Assembly (NCBI GenBank): GCA_903932805.1
Contig: CAIZHO010000473.1
Location: 1-13,295, forward strand
Direction of reading: 5' to 3'
Length of the DNA stretch: 13,295 bases
Origin: an uncultured Roseiflexaceae bacterium
Lineage (GTDB): Bacteria > Chloroflexota > Chloroflexia > Chloroflexales > Roseiflexaceae
Shown in pieces: positions 6,403 through 13,282 of this stretch (within the stretch, counting starts at the first letter, position 1; the number at the start of each line of letters is the position of its first letter). The position numbers were made by a program, and so were the translations under genes. Under the pieces are notes generated by a model. The model was given only the letters and a program-made list of their open reading frames with translations. It was not told the DNA's origin and made no database searches.

Positions 6403-7129
6403 ACAGTGGCTGACACTCTGCATTGACATTGCCGTCTGCCTCCTGTGTGCAGTAGGCTCTTCGCTCGGGGTGGTATCTGGCGCTCGTTGGATTGGTGCTG
6501 TTCCCGCGGGGACTACGTCACTCACCGAGCTGGGGATCTGGGCGGTGTGTGCGGTGCTGATTATCCAGAACGGTCTGGTCGTCGGATTTCTGCGCTGGCG
6601 TTCCGCATCGGATTGGCGACTTCTGCTCGGGGCACCATCCGATATCCGCAGTGTCGTCCTGGCAAGCGTGATTGCCTTGCCCGTGGTTCTTGCAGGCAAT
6701 CTTGTGGTTGGTGTCATTGCGGCCCTCGCCGGGAAGACGCATAACCAGATTGCCCTGCTCCCGTTAGAAGCAGGTGATACTGCGGGGCAAACAGCCTTTC
6801 TGCTGGTGGCAGCTGTGGTTGTCCCCTGTGCAGAAGAAATCCTCTTCCGTGGGTATGTGTACGGTCGCCTGGAGGGGCTGGTACGGCCAACAATCGCGGT
6901 CGTGCTGAGTGCGGCACTGTTTGCAGGCGCACATACATGGTCTGCCAGCACCGGCAATGTAACGTTGGTGATGCAGACTTTTGCGATGGGTGTGGTTCTC
7001 GGCTGGGTACGCCAGCAGAGCAAGAGTATCTTTCCGAGCATGATTGCCCATGCAGGTAACAATGCATTCGCACTAACGCTCGTTTTATCCTGTGTGAACC
7101 ATCCTGAACTTGGATGCGCCCGAACCTAA
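6374..7129 (+). CDS. CPBP-family intramembrane glutamic metalloprotease (CAAX protease/bacteriocin-processing-like)
   Basis: Polytopic membrane protein of 251 aa with about six or seven hydrophobic segments. Counting from ATG 6374, the first is at about 10-35. The family motifs are E-E-I-L-F-R (E154, E155, R159), F-A-G-A-H (H187) and a final H-A-G-N-N (H226), which together form the intramembrane active site of the ABI/Rce1-like group. Members cleave prenylated proteins in eukaryotes. In bacteria they serve in bacteriocin immunity, peptide maturation or unknown roles; the substrate here is unknown. GTG 6371, ATG 6374 and GTG 6383 are possible starts and none has a good ribosome binding site. 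All overlap the end of miaB (29 nt from 6374), which suggests translation by coupling. The next gene follows after 23 nt, so it sits mid-operon. The C-terminus has a short Cys-containing tail after the last membrane segment. Confidence 0.87.
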   Translation: MSSVRSALTKQWLTLCIDIAVCLLCAVGSSLGVVSGARWIGAVPAGTTSLTELGIWAVCAVLIIQNGLVVGFLRWRSASDWRLLLGAPSDIRSVVLASVIALPVVLAGNLVVGVIAALAGKTHNQIALLPLEAGDTAGQTAFLLVAAVVVPCAEEILFRGYVYGRLEGLVRPTIAVVLSAALFAGAHTWSASTGNVTLVMQTFAMGVVLGWVRQQSKSIFPSMIAHAGNNAFALTLVLSCVNHPELGCART

Positions 7130-7140
7130 TGCCGGCAGGC

Positions 7141-7147
7141 AAAGGAG
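7141..7147 (+). promoter_or_regulatory. Ribosome binding site deciding the ATG start at 7153
   Basis: AAAGGAG lies 5 nt before ATG 7153 and only 2 nt before ATG 7150. The frame is open back to 7114, but that start would overlap the CPBP gene and lacks a site. The start is therefore set at 7153. Confidence 0.7.
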
Positions 7148-7152
7148 TGATG

Positions 7153-8418
7153 ATGAGTAAAAAAGACGAGCTGGTCCGACAGCGCCGACGTATGCAAACC
7201 GTCGCCGTTACCTATGCAATCCAGGGTGATTGGGGCAATGCGATTATTGCCAACGAAGATATGCTTTCGCTCGACGAGAAAGACGTCGAAACGCTGAACC
7301 GCCTCGCCAAAGCCTACTATGAAAGTGGCGATGTCGAAGCAGCAAAACGCACATACGCGCTGGTGCTCGAATACAACGAGCTCAATCCTATTGCGCGTCG
7401 CGCGTTGAGCGTTATCGAAAAGACAGAATCACAACCGACCAAAACGCGCACGTACGTTGAGATGCGCAATTTTGTCATCGAAACCGGCAAGTCGATTCTC
7501 ACAACTATTCATATCGATCAGCCAGAGCCCCTCTCGTTGCTCCCCGGCGAAGTCGTCTACATGAAATTAGCCGGCGTCAAACAAGATCCCGAAAACCGCG
7601 CTGAAAACCCTGCTGCGAAGTCATCAGCACCACTGACAAAGCAAGGTACACGGTCGGCAAAGACAAGTGCGAAAGTCGGACAGGATATTGAGGACAAAGG
7701 CGAGCAATCAGCCGCCTCAACCATCAGTCAGAACGAAACACAGGCACCCAAAAAATCAACGAAGCCAAAATCTGGCAAGGGCGCAACTCTCGATGTTGAA
7801 TCCGAACCAATCATCAAAGCCGTCGTGGTTGCTTCTACGCTCACGACCCTCGATTCGATCCCATCGGTACACTACGACATCGATGCAATCCCCGATGACG
7901 CCAACGCAATCGACGTCTATGACAGCAATGACAAGCTCATCGGCCGCCTCGAACCACGCGTGGCGCAACGCATCATCCGATTTATGCGCGCTGGCAACCG
8001 CTATGCAGCAATCGTGTGGCGGGTGAGCGAACACTATCATCACGTCGATCTAGTCGTTCGCGAGGTCTATCACAACCCCGATCATCGCGGTGAAGTATCG
8101 TTCCCTGGCAAGCTCATCGACGAAGACAAAGCACCATTGCTGGACTTGGCCGACGAAGAAATCGAAGAGGGTGGCATCGGAAGCGGGTACGACGAAGAAG
8201 AAGAAATGCCACGTTTGTCCTATGAAGACGACGATGACTCCTTCGACGGCGGTGAAGAAAACAACGACGCTGACGAAGATATCGACGAGTTCCCCGGCGC
8301 AAAGAAAGCTAAGCCGCGCACCGGTCCTGCTCCGAAAGCAACCTATGGTGAGAAAGAAATCAGCCTGGGTGATTTGGCCAAAGACGAATCCAAACACGAC
8401 GACGTCGAAGAAGAATAA
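7153..8418 (+). CDS. TPR-containing protein with a HIRAN-like segment and acidic C-terminal tail
   Basis: Cytosolic 421-aa protein in four parts. Residues about 15-90 form one or two TPR-like helical hairpins (G-D-W-G-N-A-I-I-A-N, L-A-K-A-Y-Y-E-S-G-D-V-E-A-A-K). Residues about 100-142 and 215-325 look like globular beta-rich pieces. Between them, about 145-215 is a Lys/Ser/Thr/Gln-rich linker, probably disordered. The second globular piece contains D-D-A-N-A-I-D-V-Y, L-I-G-R-L-E-P-R-V-A-Q-R-I-I and G-N-R-Y-A-A-I-V. This resembles the core pattern of HIRAN domains (N-A-I-x-V, then G-x-L-P-x-x-x-A). The similarity is my pattern match and is unproven. Residues about 325-390 are an acidic tail with long D/E runs, interrupted by K-K-A-K-P-R. 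No enzyme motif is visible. TPRs suggest a scaffold; an acidic tail could bind basic proteins or mimic nucleic acid. It is the last gene of the rightward cluster, before a strong terminator. Confidence 0.82.
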   Translation: MSKKDELVRQRRRMQTVAVTYAIQGDWGNAIIANEDMLSLDEKDVETLNRLAKAYYESGDVEAAKRTYALVLEYNELNPIARRALSVIEKTESQPTKTRTYVEMRNFVIETGKSILTTIHIDQPEPLSLLPGEVVYMKLAGVKQDPENRAENPAAKSSAPLTKQGTRSAKTSAKVGQDIEDKGEQSAASTISQNETQAPKKSTKPKSGKGATLDVESEPIIKAVVVASTLTTLDSIPSVHYDIDAIPDDANAIDVYDSNDKLIGRLEPRVAQRIIRFMRAGNRYAAIVWRVSEHYHHVDLVVREVYHNPDHRGEVSFPGKLIDEDKAPLLDLADEEIEEGGIGSGYDEEEEMPRLSYEDDDDSFDGGEENNDADEDIDEFPGAKKAKPRTGPAPKATYGEKEISLGDLAKDESKHDDVEEE

Positions 8419-8433
8419 GCGCAACGACGCTCT

Positions 8434-8468
8434 GCCTCCCGTTCATTTTGAACGGGAGGCATTTGTTT
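8434..8468 (+). terminator. Rho-independent terminator of the miaB-TPR cluster, inside the 3' end of comF
   Basis: A perfect 11-bp stem (8434-8444 with 8450-8460) with a 5-nt loop of ATTTT is followed by ATTTGTTTTG. It is oriented for plus-strand transcripts and lies 16 nt past the stop of the TPR gene. The same DNA encodes the last codons and the TGA stop (8443-8445) of the facing comF gene. On the minus strand no T-run follows, so it should be one-directional. Confidence 0.85.
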
Positions 8469-9069
8469 TGCCACGCGCAACAACGGCGACATCTATGTCA
8501 GAGAAGCCGACGCCATGCAAAATACGCGTCGCCTCCCGCAGCGTCGCACCCGTCGTACAAATATCATCGACCAACAACACTCGTCCCTGCGGTACAACGC
8601 CGTCCCATTGAAACGCTCCTGCGACGTTGGCCGCCCGCTGACTCCGTGTAAGATGTGCCTGCGCTGTCGTGTTGCGCGTACGCACAAGACCGGCGCAATA
8701 GGTGACATGGAGCTTCTGCGCGACTGCCTGTGCCAATAGAACAGCCTGGTCATAGCCGCGTTGGCGGATGCGCTGTGGTGCTGCAGGTAATGCAAGCACT
8801 GCTACATAGCGGTGCAGAAGCATAGGAACGAGGGCATCTGCCAACACATGCGCAATTCGACGCTTCCCACAATACTTCAGCAACAACAATGCAACACGGA
8901 TGGTGTTGACATACTCGTAGCGGATATAGACCCGGCACGCTCCGACATTGGGAGATTCAGCTTTGTACTCCGGTGCACCTGCCAAACACTGCGTACAGAG
9001 CAACGTCCCGCGGCTCCCACAGCCCAAACACACATCAGGGAAGACCCACTGTAAAAATCGTTCCATCAT
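8443..9069 (-). CDS. comF: ComF-family phosphoribosyltransferase-like protein
   Basis: 208-aa protein of the ComF/GntX family, required for DNA uptake in naturally transformable bacteria such as Bacillus and Haemophilus, though its reaction is not known. An N-terminal four-cysteine zinc finger is visible (C14, C17, C25, C28 in C-L-G-C and C-T-Q-C). It is followed by the family pattern P-x-R-x-R-Q-R-G-Y-D-Q-A (about 98-109) and R-T-R-N-T-T-A-Q (130-137). Then comes the PRPP-binding loop V-L-L-V-D-D-I-C-T-T-G-A-T (164-176), with Asp168 and Asp169 intact. ATG 9069 is preceded by GGAGG 6 nt upstream, deciding the start. It is the last gene of the leftward operon, 50 nt after the CNB-ferredoxin gene. 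Its final residues (N-A-S-R-S-K) are encoded within the facing gene cluster's terminator hairpin. No other competence genes are visible here, so a competence role is only implied by family. Confidence 0.9.
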   Translation of the reverse strand: MMERFLQWVFPDVCLGCGSRGTLLCTQCLAGAPEYKAESPNVGACRVYIRYEYVNTIRVALLLLKYCGKRRIAHVLADALVPMLLHRYVAVLALPAAPQRIRQRGYDQAVLLAQAVAQKLHVTYCAGLVRTRNTTAQAHLTRSQRAANVAGAFQWDGVVPQGRVLLVDDICTTGATLREATRILHGVGFSDIDVAVVARGKTNASRSK

Positions 9070-9119
9070 TGCTGACCTCCTGCACGTACTACCGTCGCAG
9101 CGAGGTGTTTAGGTACGAC

Positions 9120-10508
9120 CTAATAGGGGAAAAGCTTTTCGACGTCTTCGATGCGCAATGCCCCAATCGGGCAACGTGACACACACGCCATATCGGTGTG
9201 CGAAACACAAAAATCACATTTGTTCGCACGGAGGGCAGGCTTATTGACGACTAAAGACAATATGGGGATGGTTTGGACGCGTTGCTGTAACGTTGTCAGC
9301 ATACTTCGCACCGCGGGTTCGACCGTTATTGCGCCATACGGACACGCAGGAACACAGAGCCCACAGCCATCACATGCGTCTGTCACAGTCAACACTGATC
9401 CAGACCATTGAATGGCATGTTTGGGGCATACTTCCACACACTCAGCACCGACTCGGCACTGTCGACAGCTGTCCACTATTTCGAGTGTCTCTGTGCGTAC
9501 CCCGCCGAGTTGAATCCGTGCCGTGCCGTGGCGGGTAGCGCATCCTTCGACACACAATCGACAATCCGGTGGACAACGCTCCACATCACGTACCAACACA
9601 CGTTCGCCGCGACGAACGCCGTGTGAGACGAGTGCATCACCGACGATTTCGATGCGCGCGCCGTAGGTGCTCCGTTCCTGGATGCTCGTACTTATATATT
9701 CGGCCATTTCAGGGTGTCGCTCGAGTAACCCCAAAAACTGAAGCGTCGGCATGGTCAGGATCTGACATGGAGTCACCGCTCGAATATCGCCAAATGCTGT
9801 TTCGTTCGTCATGAGCGCAGTAGCGCCAAAAAAGTCACCAGCATCCAGATGCGACACCACATGACCGTCTTGCTCGACGACGAATTGCCCTGTTTCGATG
9901 AGATGCAATCCATTCGGTCGGTTTCCACGGCGTACGACATACTCACCACGGCGCACATCGCGTACCAACAATTGCTCGGCCACGCTATTGCGCTCTTCAC
10001 CACTCAATAATGCAAGGAATGGCACACGCAAGAGGGTTGCCTGCACCAAACGTTGTCGATAGAGCGTACGCAGCATTGCAAAAAAACTCGTCAGTTGATG
10101 AGCATCAAGGGTGATTCGCTCTAACGGAATCTGGAGGAGATGACACGGGGATTGCGACACCAACGTTGCGCTTCCGAAATGTGTCCCAAATAGCGGTCCT
10201 TCACCAAACACATCTCCGCTCCGTAGTGTCCCCAACGATGCTTCACGGCCCACCCGATCGTGCAAACTCGCAGTCACTGTGCCCCGCAGGACGATATACA
10301 AAAAATCACTCGGCATTCGCTCCGTGACAATAGTGGTCTGCGCAGCAAACACGCGCAATGTTGCCTGACGGCCGATCCAGCGCAATTCGGCAACGGGCAA
10401 GCCGCTACACTGCGACAGCTCACGTAACGCAGAGATACGGGCCTCATCCGCCTGCCGTCGAAGTCGCCGGTGCAAGCTTTCTGTCGTGCGTTGTGCTTTC
10501 GCACTCAT
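9120..10508 (-). CDS. Double cyclic-nucleotide-binding-fold protein fused to a polyferredoxin (4Fe-4S) domain
   Basis: 462-aa cytosolic fusion. After a basic N-terminal helix come two CNB (cAMP/CRP-like) beta-barrels at about 48-140 and 160-270, recognised by L-Y-I-V-L-R-G-T-V and G-D-V-F-G-E-G-P-L in the first, and L-H-L-I-E-T-G-Q-F and G-D-F-F-G-A-T-A-L in the second. Residues about 310-455 hold 16 cysteines in four groups: C312/316/319/323, C348/351/357/361, C379/382/385/389 and C431/434/442/446. Three of these end in C-P, as in bacterial ferredoxins and DmsB/HycB-type electron-transfer subunits, so up to four [4Fe-4S] clusters are possible. No helix-turn-helix or catalytic domain is present. 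The phosphate-binding cassettes are degenerate: the usual Arg is missing from both, and the usual Glu from the second. Its start codon overlaps the upstream gene's stop (ATGA at 10508-10505), with AGGAAG 10 nt upstream. The likely role is redox-linked sensing or electron transfer, partner unknown. Confidence 0.88.
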   Translation of the reverse strand: MSAKAQRTTESLHRRLRRQADEARISALRELSQCSGLPVAELRWIGRQATLRVFAAQTTIVTERMPSDFLYIVLRGTVTASLHDRVGREASLGTLRSGDVFGEGPLFGTHFGSATLVSQSPCHLLQIPLERITLDAHQLTSFFAMLRTLYRQRLVQATLLRVPFLALLSGEERNSVAEQLLVRDVRRGEYVVRRGNRPNGLHLIETGQFVVEQDGHVVSHLDAGDFFGATALMTNETAFGDIRAVTPCQILTMPTLQFLGLLERHPEMAEYISTSIQERSTYGARIEIVGDALVSHGVRRGERVLVRDVERCPPDCRLCVEGCATRHGTARIQLGGVRTETLEIVDSCRQCRVGAECVEVCPKHAIQWSGSVLTVTDACDGCGLCVPACPYGAITVEPAVRSMLTTLQQRVQTIPILSLVVNKPALRANKCDFCVSHTDMACVSRCPIGALRIEDVEKLFPY

Positions 10509-11743
10509 ACAACCAAATCTTCCTGCAGCGCGTCAATCTCTAATACTGCGTATGCGAGTGCATCAACGGCGCCATTGATATCAGCTGGAGCAGCGTACTC
10601 TTCGGGACAATGACTCCGACCATCCTTGGTCCGTACAAAAATCATACCGGCGGGTCCAATGCCTGCCATCAGACTTGCATCATGACCTGCACCGCTCGAG
10701 AGCCGCACGCTACTGCCTGCGGCAGTTACACAGGCACGGCTGACGATATCAACGACCTCCGGAGCAAACGTCACCGGGGCAGAGTCGTGGATCATCTCGA
10801 TCTCGATCGACACGCCGCGAGACCGACAGGCAGCCTCCAGCGTCGCATGGATCTGCGCCCAGAGTGTCTCGACGTCTGCCCAAATCAAACTCCGCATTTC
10901 GACCGAAAAGCGGACAACGGCAGGCACCACATTGGACTGATTGGGGCTTATCGTAAGCGCGCCCACGGTAGCCACCGTACCCGATACCGCACGAGCGGCT
11001 ACCTCGGCCGCAGTGATGACGTGGGCGACGGCGGCGAGCGCATCGTGGCGCATCGTCATGGATGCAGTCCCCGCATGATCCGGGCGGCCACGACAGATGA
11101 TATCTGCACGGCGGATGCCCACGATGCCAGTCACCGCAGCAATCGGCTGGTGTGCCGCTTCGAGGAATGGCCCTTGTTCGATGTGGACCTCGAAATACGC
11201 TGCGATGTCCCCACGCTGTCGCAACGCACGCGGTGCCGCATGCGGATTACCCCCGCACCGCGTCAGCGCGTCAGACAACGTGCCCCAGTCGGGGATTTCG
11301 AGCGACAACGTGACCTCATCTAGGCCGACGCACATCGCCGTACTGCCAATGAGTGAACCCATCGGTGTCGATTCTTCGGCGAGGAAATCGACGATTTCGA
11401 GGGGGTGCCGTAGCACCTGCCCTGATTGCTGCAACGCACGCGCAAACGCCAAACCAGACAACACGCCCAGCGCACCGTCGTACTTCCCGCCCGCCATGAC
11501 GGTGTCGCTGTGTGACCCAATCACGATCGGTGGGAGTGTTGCGCTACCGGCTCGACGGCCAATCAAGTTGCCGCCAGCATCCGTCGTCGTCTCGAGCCCT
11601 ACTGCCGCAAACTGCGTTTTGAGCCAATCCCGCCCCGCAGCATGTGCAGGAGTAAACGCGCGACGCGTGGTCCCGGCACACCCTGGTTCGACAATCGTGG
11701 CGAGCGCCGCGAGGTCGCGATGGAGCTGATCGTGATTAATCAT
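10505..11743 (-). CDS. M20-family Zn-dependent amidohydrolase (N-carbamoyl-L-amino acid hydrolase / allantoate amidohydrolase)
   Basis: 412-aa cytosolic hydrolase that cleaves carbamoyl or ureido groups, releasing ammonia and CO2, in the hydantoinase/purine-degradation enzyme group. Counting from ATG 11743, the dinuclear metal ligands are visible: H78 in G-S-H-S-D-T, D89 in G-G-K-Y-D-G-A-L-G-V, E124 in A-E-E-S-T, H187 in F-E-V-H-I-E-Q-G-P and H378 in R-S-H-C-P-E-E. The inserted dimerisation or lid domain spans about 205-320 (G-R-P-D-H-A-G-T). Which substrate it uses (carbamoyl amino acid, allantoate, ureidoglycolate) cannot be decided; no hydantoinase, allantoinase or urease gene is in the window. 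The frame opens at 11770, inside the upstream kinase gene. ATG 11743 has AGGA 5 nt upstream and a 7-nt gap to that gene, so I use it. The end overlaps the CNB-ferredoxin start by 4 nt. Confidence 0.9.
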   Translation of the reverse strand: MINHDQLHRDLAALATIVEPGCAGTTRRAFTPAHAAGRDWLKTQFAAVGLETTTDAGGNLIGRRAGSATLPPIVIGSHSDTVMAGGKYDGALGVLSGLAFARALQQSGQVLRHPLEIVDFLAEESTPMGSLIGSTAMCVGLDEVTLSLEIPDWGTLSDALTRCGGNPHAAPRALRQRGDIAAYFEVHIEQGPFLEAAHQPIAAVTGIVGIRRADIICRGRPDHAGTASMTMRHDALAAVAHVITAAEVAARAVSGTVATVGALTISPNQSNVVPAVVRFSVEMRSLIWADVETLWAQIHATLEAACRSRGVSIEIEMIHDSAPVTFAPEVVDIVSRACVTAAGSSVRLSSGAGHDASLMAGIGPAGMIFVRTKDGRSHCPEEYAAPADINGAVDALAYAVLEIDALQEDLVV

Positions 11744-11748
11744 GCGCG

Positions 11749-11752
11749 TCCT
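11749..11752 (-). promoter_or_regulatory. Ribosome binding site overlapping the kinase stop codon
   Basis: On the minus strand AGGA (11752-11749) begins within the TAG stop of the lipid kinase gene (11753-11751) and ends 5 nt before ATG 11743. This decides the amidohydrolase start and indicates coupled translation of the two genes. Confidence 0.6.
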
Positions 11753-12665
11753 AATGCAACAAATCGACAATACCTGGGCACGCAGTTACCGTTATGTCGC
11801 GTGCAGTTGTGCTCACTACCTCGCCATCAATGGCGACGGGCAAGTCGTTTTCGCAGGTAATATGAATCAATGGGGTGCGCTCCATCCGTACTTCCGGCAG
11901 GTTTGTGTGCGCGGCTTTTTGGATCAGTGGGATGTACTGCAACACCTTGAAGACACCCAACATATCTACCATACAGATATCCATTTGTCCGTCATCGATG
12001 TGCGCATCGGGGGTCAACCAAAACCCAGCCCCTTGGCATCGTCCATTGGCAATGGTGCAGAACATCATGCGACGCTCGACGACTTCGTCTCGGAACGAAA
12101 TCTTCATCGGGAATGCTTTGTAATTAATCAACGCCTTGAGAATTGCCAAATAATAGACCAACCAACCCGTTATCCGTTTGAATTTGAGCGCCTCGGCCGC
12201 TGCTTGCGCATCGAACCCAGCGCCCACTGCATTGAGCAGGTACCGTTTGACTTGACCGGGGACCTCTACGAGGCCCAAGTCGATGGGTCGGCGGCGGTTC
12301 TCGAGTATGCGTCGAATCCCGCCTTCGATATCATCGGCAGCCACATTTTCGAGTACCTTGACGAAGTCACTCCCAGTGCCGAGCGGGATGACGCCAAACG
12401 CTGCCCGTCGTCCACTCGCCTGATTGCCTTCAACGACTCCATTGACGACTTCGTTGAGGGTACCGTCGCCGCCGATCGCAATGACCGCATCACTACCCGC
12501 CAACACTGCTTCACGGGCAAGTTGGGTTGCATGCCCCCGGCCGTTGGTGCGCACCAGGGTATACGCAATCCCCGCGCTCTGCAGTGCTGCTTCGAGCGCT
12601 GCTTGACGACGGCCGGCTTTTCCGCGGCCAGCCCAGGGGTTCAGAATAATGGTCGTCGTTGACAT
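11751..12665 (-). CDS. Diacylglycerol/lipid kinase family protein (YegS/DgkB-like)
   Basis: 304-aa soluble lipid kinase of the DAGK catalytic-domain family, which phosphorylates diacylglycerol or a related lipid with ATP at the membrane face. The N-terminal nucleotide-binding region shows N-P-W-A-G-R-G-K (9-16), G-G-D-G-T-L-N-E (65-72, the diagnostic glycine-rich loop) and P-L-G-T-G-S-D-F. The C-terminal beta-sandwich ends with an intact D-G-E. Length agrees with YegS/DgkB (about 290-310 aa). The frame is open to 12824, but those 53 extra residues (His- and Arg-rich) would run through the promoter. ATG 12665 has GAGGAG 5 nt upstream. It is the first gene of the leftward operon. G-T-G-S-D replaces the commoner G-T-G-N-D, a change seen in many bacterial members. 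A strong -10 (TATAAT) lies about 70 nt upstream. Confidence 0.9.
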   Translation of the reverse strand: MSTTTIILNPWAGRGKAGRRQAALEAALQSAGIAYTLVRTNGRGHATQLAREAVLAGSDAVIAIGGDGTLNEVVNGVVEGNQASGRRAAFGVIPLGTGSDFVKVLENVAADDIEGGIRRILENRRRPIDLGLVEVPGQVKRYLLNAVGAGFDAQAAAEALKFKRITGWLVYYLAILKALINYKAFPMKISFRDEVVERRMMFCTIANGRCQGAGFWLTPDAHIDDGQMDICMVDMLGVFKVLQYIPLIQKAAHTNLPEVRMERTPLIHITCENDLPVAIDGEVVSTTARDITVTACPGIVDLLH

Positions 12666-12670
12666 GTCTG

Positions 12671-12676
12671 CTCCTC
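12671..12676 (-). promoter_or_regulatory. Ribosome binding site deciding the kinase start at 12665
   Basis: GAGGAG on the minus strand (12676-12671) sits 5 nt before ATG 12665, with a start-site spacing typical of Shine-Dalgarno sites. It rules out the longer open frame up to 12824. Confidence 0.7.
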
Positions 12677-12732
12677 TGACCGAACGGGTTCGCCAGTCAC
12701 GGTCACGATGGGGATGATGGTGGAATGCCCCC

Positions 12733-12760
12733 ATTATAGCCGATGCAACAATCCTGTGAT
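12733..12760 (-). promoter_or_regulatory. Candidate sigma70-type promoter of the leftward operon
   Basis: On the minus strand, ATCACA (12760-12755, four of six to TTGACA), a 16-bp spacer and a perfect TATAAT (12738-12733). Transcription would start near 12726, giving a leader of about 60 nt before ATG 12665. No riboswitch-like fold is obvious in that short leader. Confidence 0.55.
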
Positions 12761-12784
12761 AGTCTGCGTACCAGCGGTAGAGAA

Positions 12785-12790
12785 AAGGAG
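12785..12790 (+). promoter_or_regulatory. Ribosome binding site deciding the YccF start at 12797
   Basis: AAGGAG lies 6 nt before ATG 12797. The frame is open from 12743, but the upstream codons overlap the divergent promoter region and lack a site. Confidence 0.7.
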
Positions 12791-12796
12791 TTACAC

Positions 12797-13207
12797 ATGA
12801 CGACCGTACAGGCACAACACGCACCCAACATCATCTTTCGGATTCTCTGGTTCCTTTTGCTTGGGTGGTGGCTCAGTGGTATTTGGACTGCAATTGCGTG
12901 GGTACTGTGCATCAGCATTATCGGGTTGCCTATCGGCATCATCATGCTCAATGCGCTCCCCCAGGTAACGACGTTGCGTGGCAGAGATTATGTCACGATG
13001 GTGGACGAACGCGGGGTCGTCCGTGTCGTCAATACACCGCAGTACCCGATGATCCTGCGTGCACTGTATTTCATCTTTGTGGGATGGTGGTTCAGTGCCC
13101 TGTGGCTGGCCCTTGCATGGGTGTTTGGTTCGACCGTGATTTTGCTGCCGGTGAGCTTCTGGATGATCAACCGGGCCGCTGCAGTGCTGTTGCTGACCCG
13201 AAACTAA
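12797..13207 (+). CDS. YccF-domain inner membrane protein
   Basis: 136-aa membrane protein of the YccF family (domain formerly DUF307), function unknown. It has two repeats of the domain, at about residues 13-60 and 87-136. Each begins with an F-x-x-x-G-W-W-x-S motif (G-W-W at 23-25 and 96-98) and a long hydrophobic helix. The first repeat also shows the family's I-S-I-I-G-L-P-I-G turn (about 39-47). A short polar linker (61-84) joins them. Length agrees with known members (about 125-150 aa). It is transcribed alone, divergently from the lipid kinase operon, and is followed by a hairpin. ATG 12797 is supported by AAGGAG. Nothing in the sequence suggests a substrate; transport is sometimes assumed but is not shown here. 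Confidence 0.9.
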   Translation: MTTVQAQHAPNIIFRILWFLLLGWWLSGIWTAIAWVLCISIIGLPIGIIMLNALPQVTTLRGRDYVTMVDERGVVRVVNTPQYPMILRALYFIFVGWWFSALWLALAWVFGSTVILLPVSFWMINRAAAVLLLTRN

Positions 13208-13231
13208 CATCATCCGTGGCAGGATGTGACG

Positions 13232-13259
13232 CGCCGTCGGAGGGCTTCCTCCGACGGCG
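13232..13259 (+). terminator. Perfect hairpin after the YccF gene, weak or non-canonical terminator
   Basis: A 12-bp GC-rich perfect stem (13232-13243 with 13248-13259) has the tetraloop GCTT, 24 nt past the YccF stop. No T-run follows on either strand (TCGTGTGTGATT on the plus strand). A small 5-bp stem (CATCC/GGATG, 13211-13226) precedes it. It may be a terminator of imperfect type, a 3'-end stabiliser, or a protein-binding palindrome. Confidence 0.5.
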
Positions 13260-13273
13260 TCGTGTGTGATTAA

Positions 13274-13282
13274 TGCTAGAAT
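13274..13282 (+). promoter_or_regulatory. Candidate extended -10 element at the window edge
   Basis: TGCTAGAAT at 13274-13282 fits an extended -10 (TG-n-TAGAAT) for a gene that would begin beyond the window. There is no convincing -35 hexamer 17 bp upstream because that position lies in the hairpin stem. Confidence 0.3.

Noticed and set aside
5773..7062. A 429-codon open frame on the minus strand opposite miaB and the CPBP gene
   Set aside because: It has no ribosome binding site or domain, its composition is low-complexity Arg/Ser/Thr/Ala, and it spans two well-recognised genes on the plus strand. It is a shadow of codon bias.
10610..11729. Two long plus-strand frames opposite the M20 amidohydrolase
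   Set aside because: They are rich in Arg, His and Cys without domains. The minus-strand frame carries all metal ligands in order.
11742..12662. A 306-codon plus-strand open frame opposite the lipid kinase gene
   Set aside because: It is antisense to the clear G-G-D-G-T-x-N kinase motif, has no family signal or ribosome binding site, and its length is explained by codon usage of the real gene.
12666..12824. A 53-residue N-terminal extension of the lipid kinase
   Set aside because: It would run through the TATAAT promoter and lacks family similarity, whereas ATG 12665 has a strong ribosome binding site.
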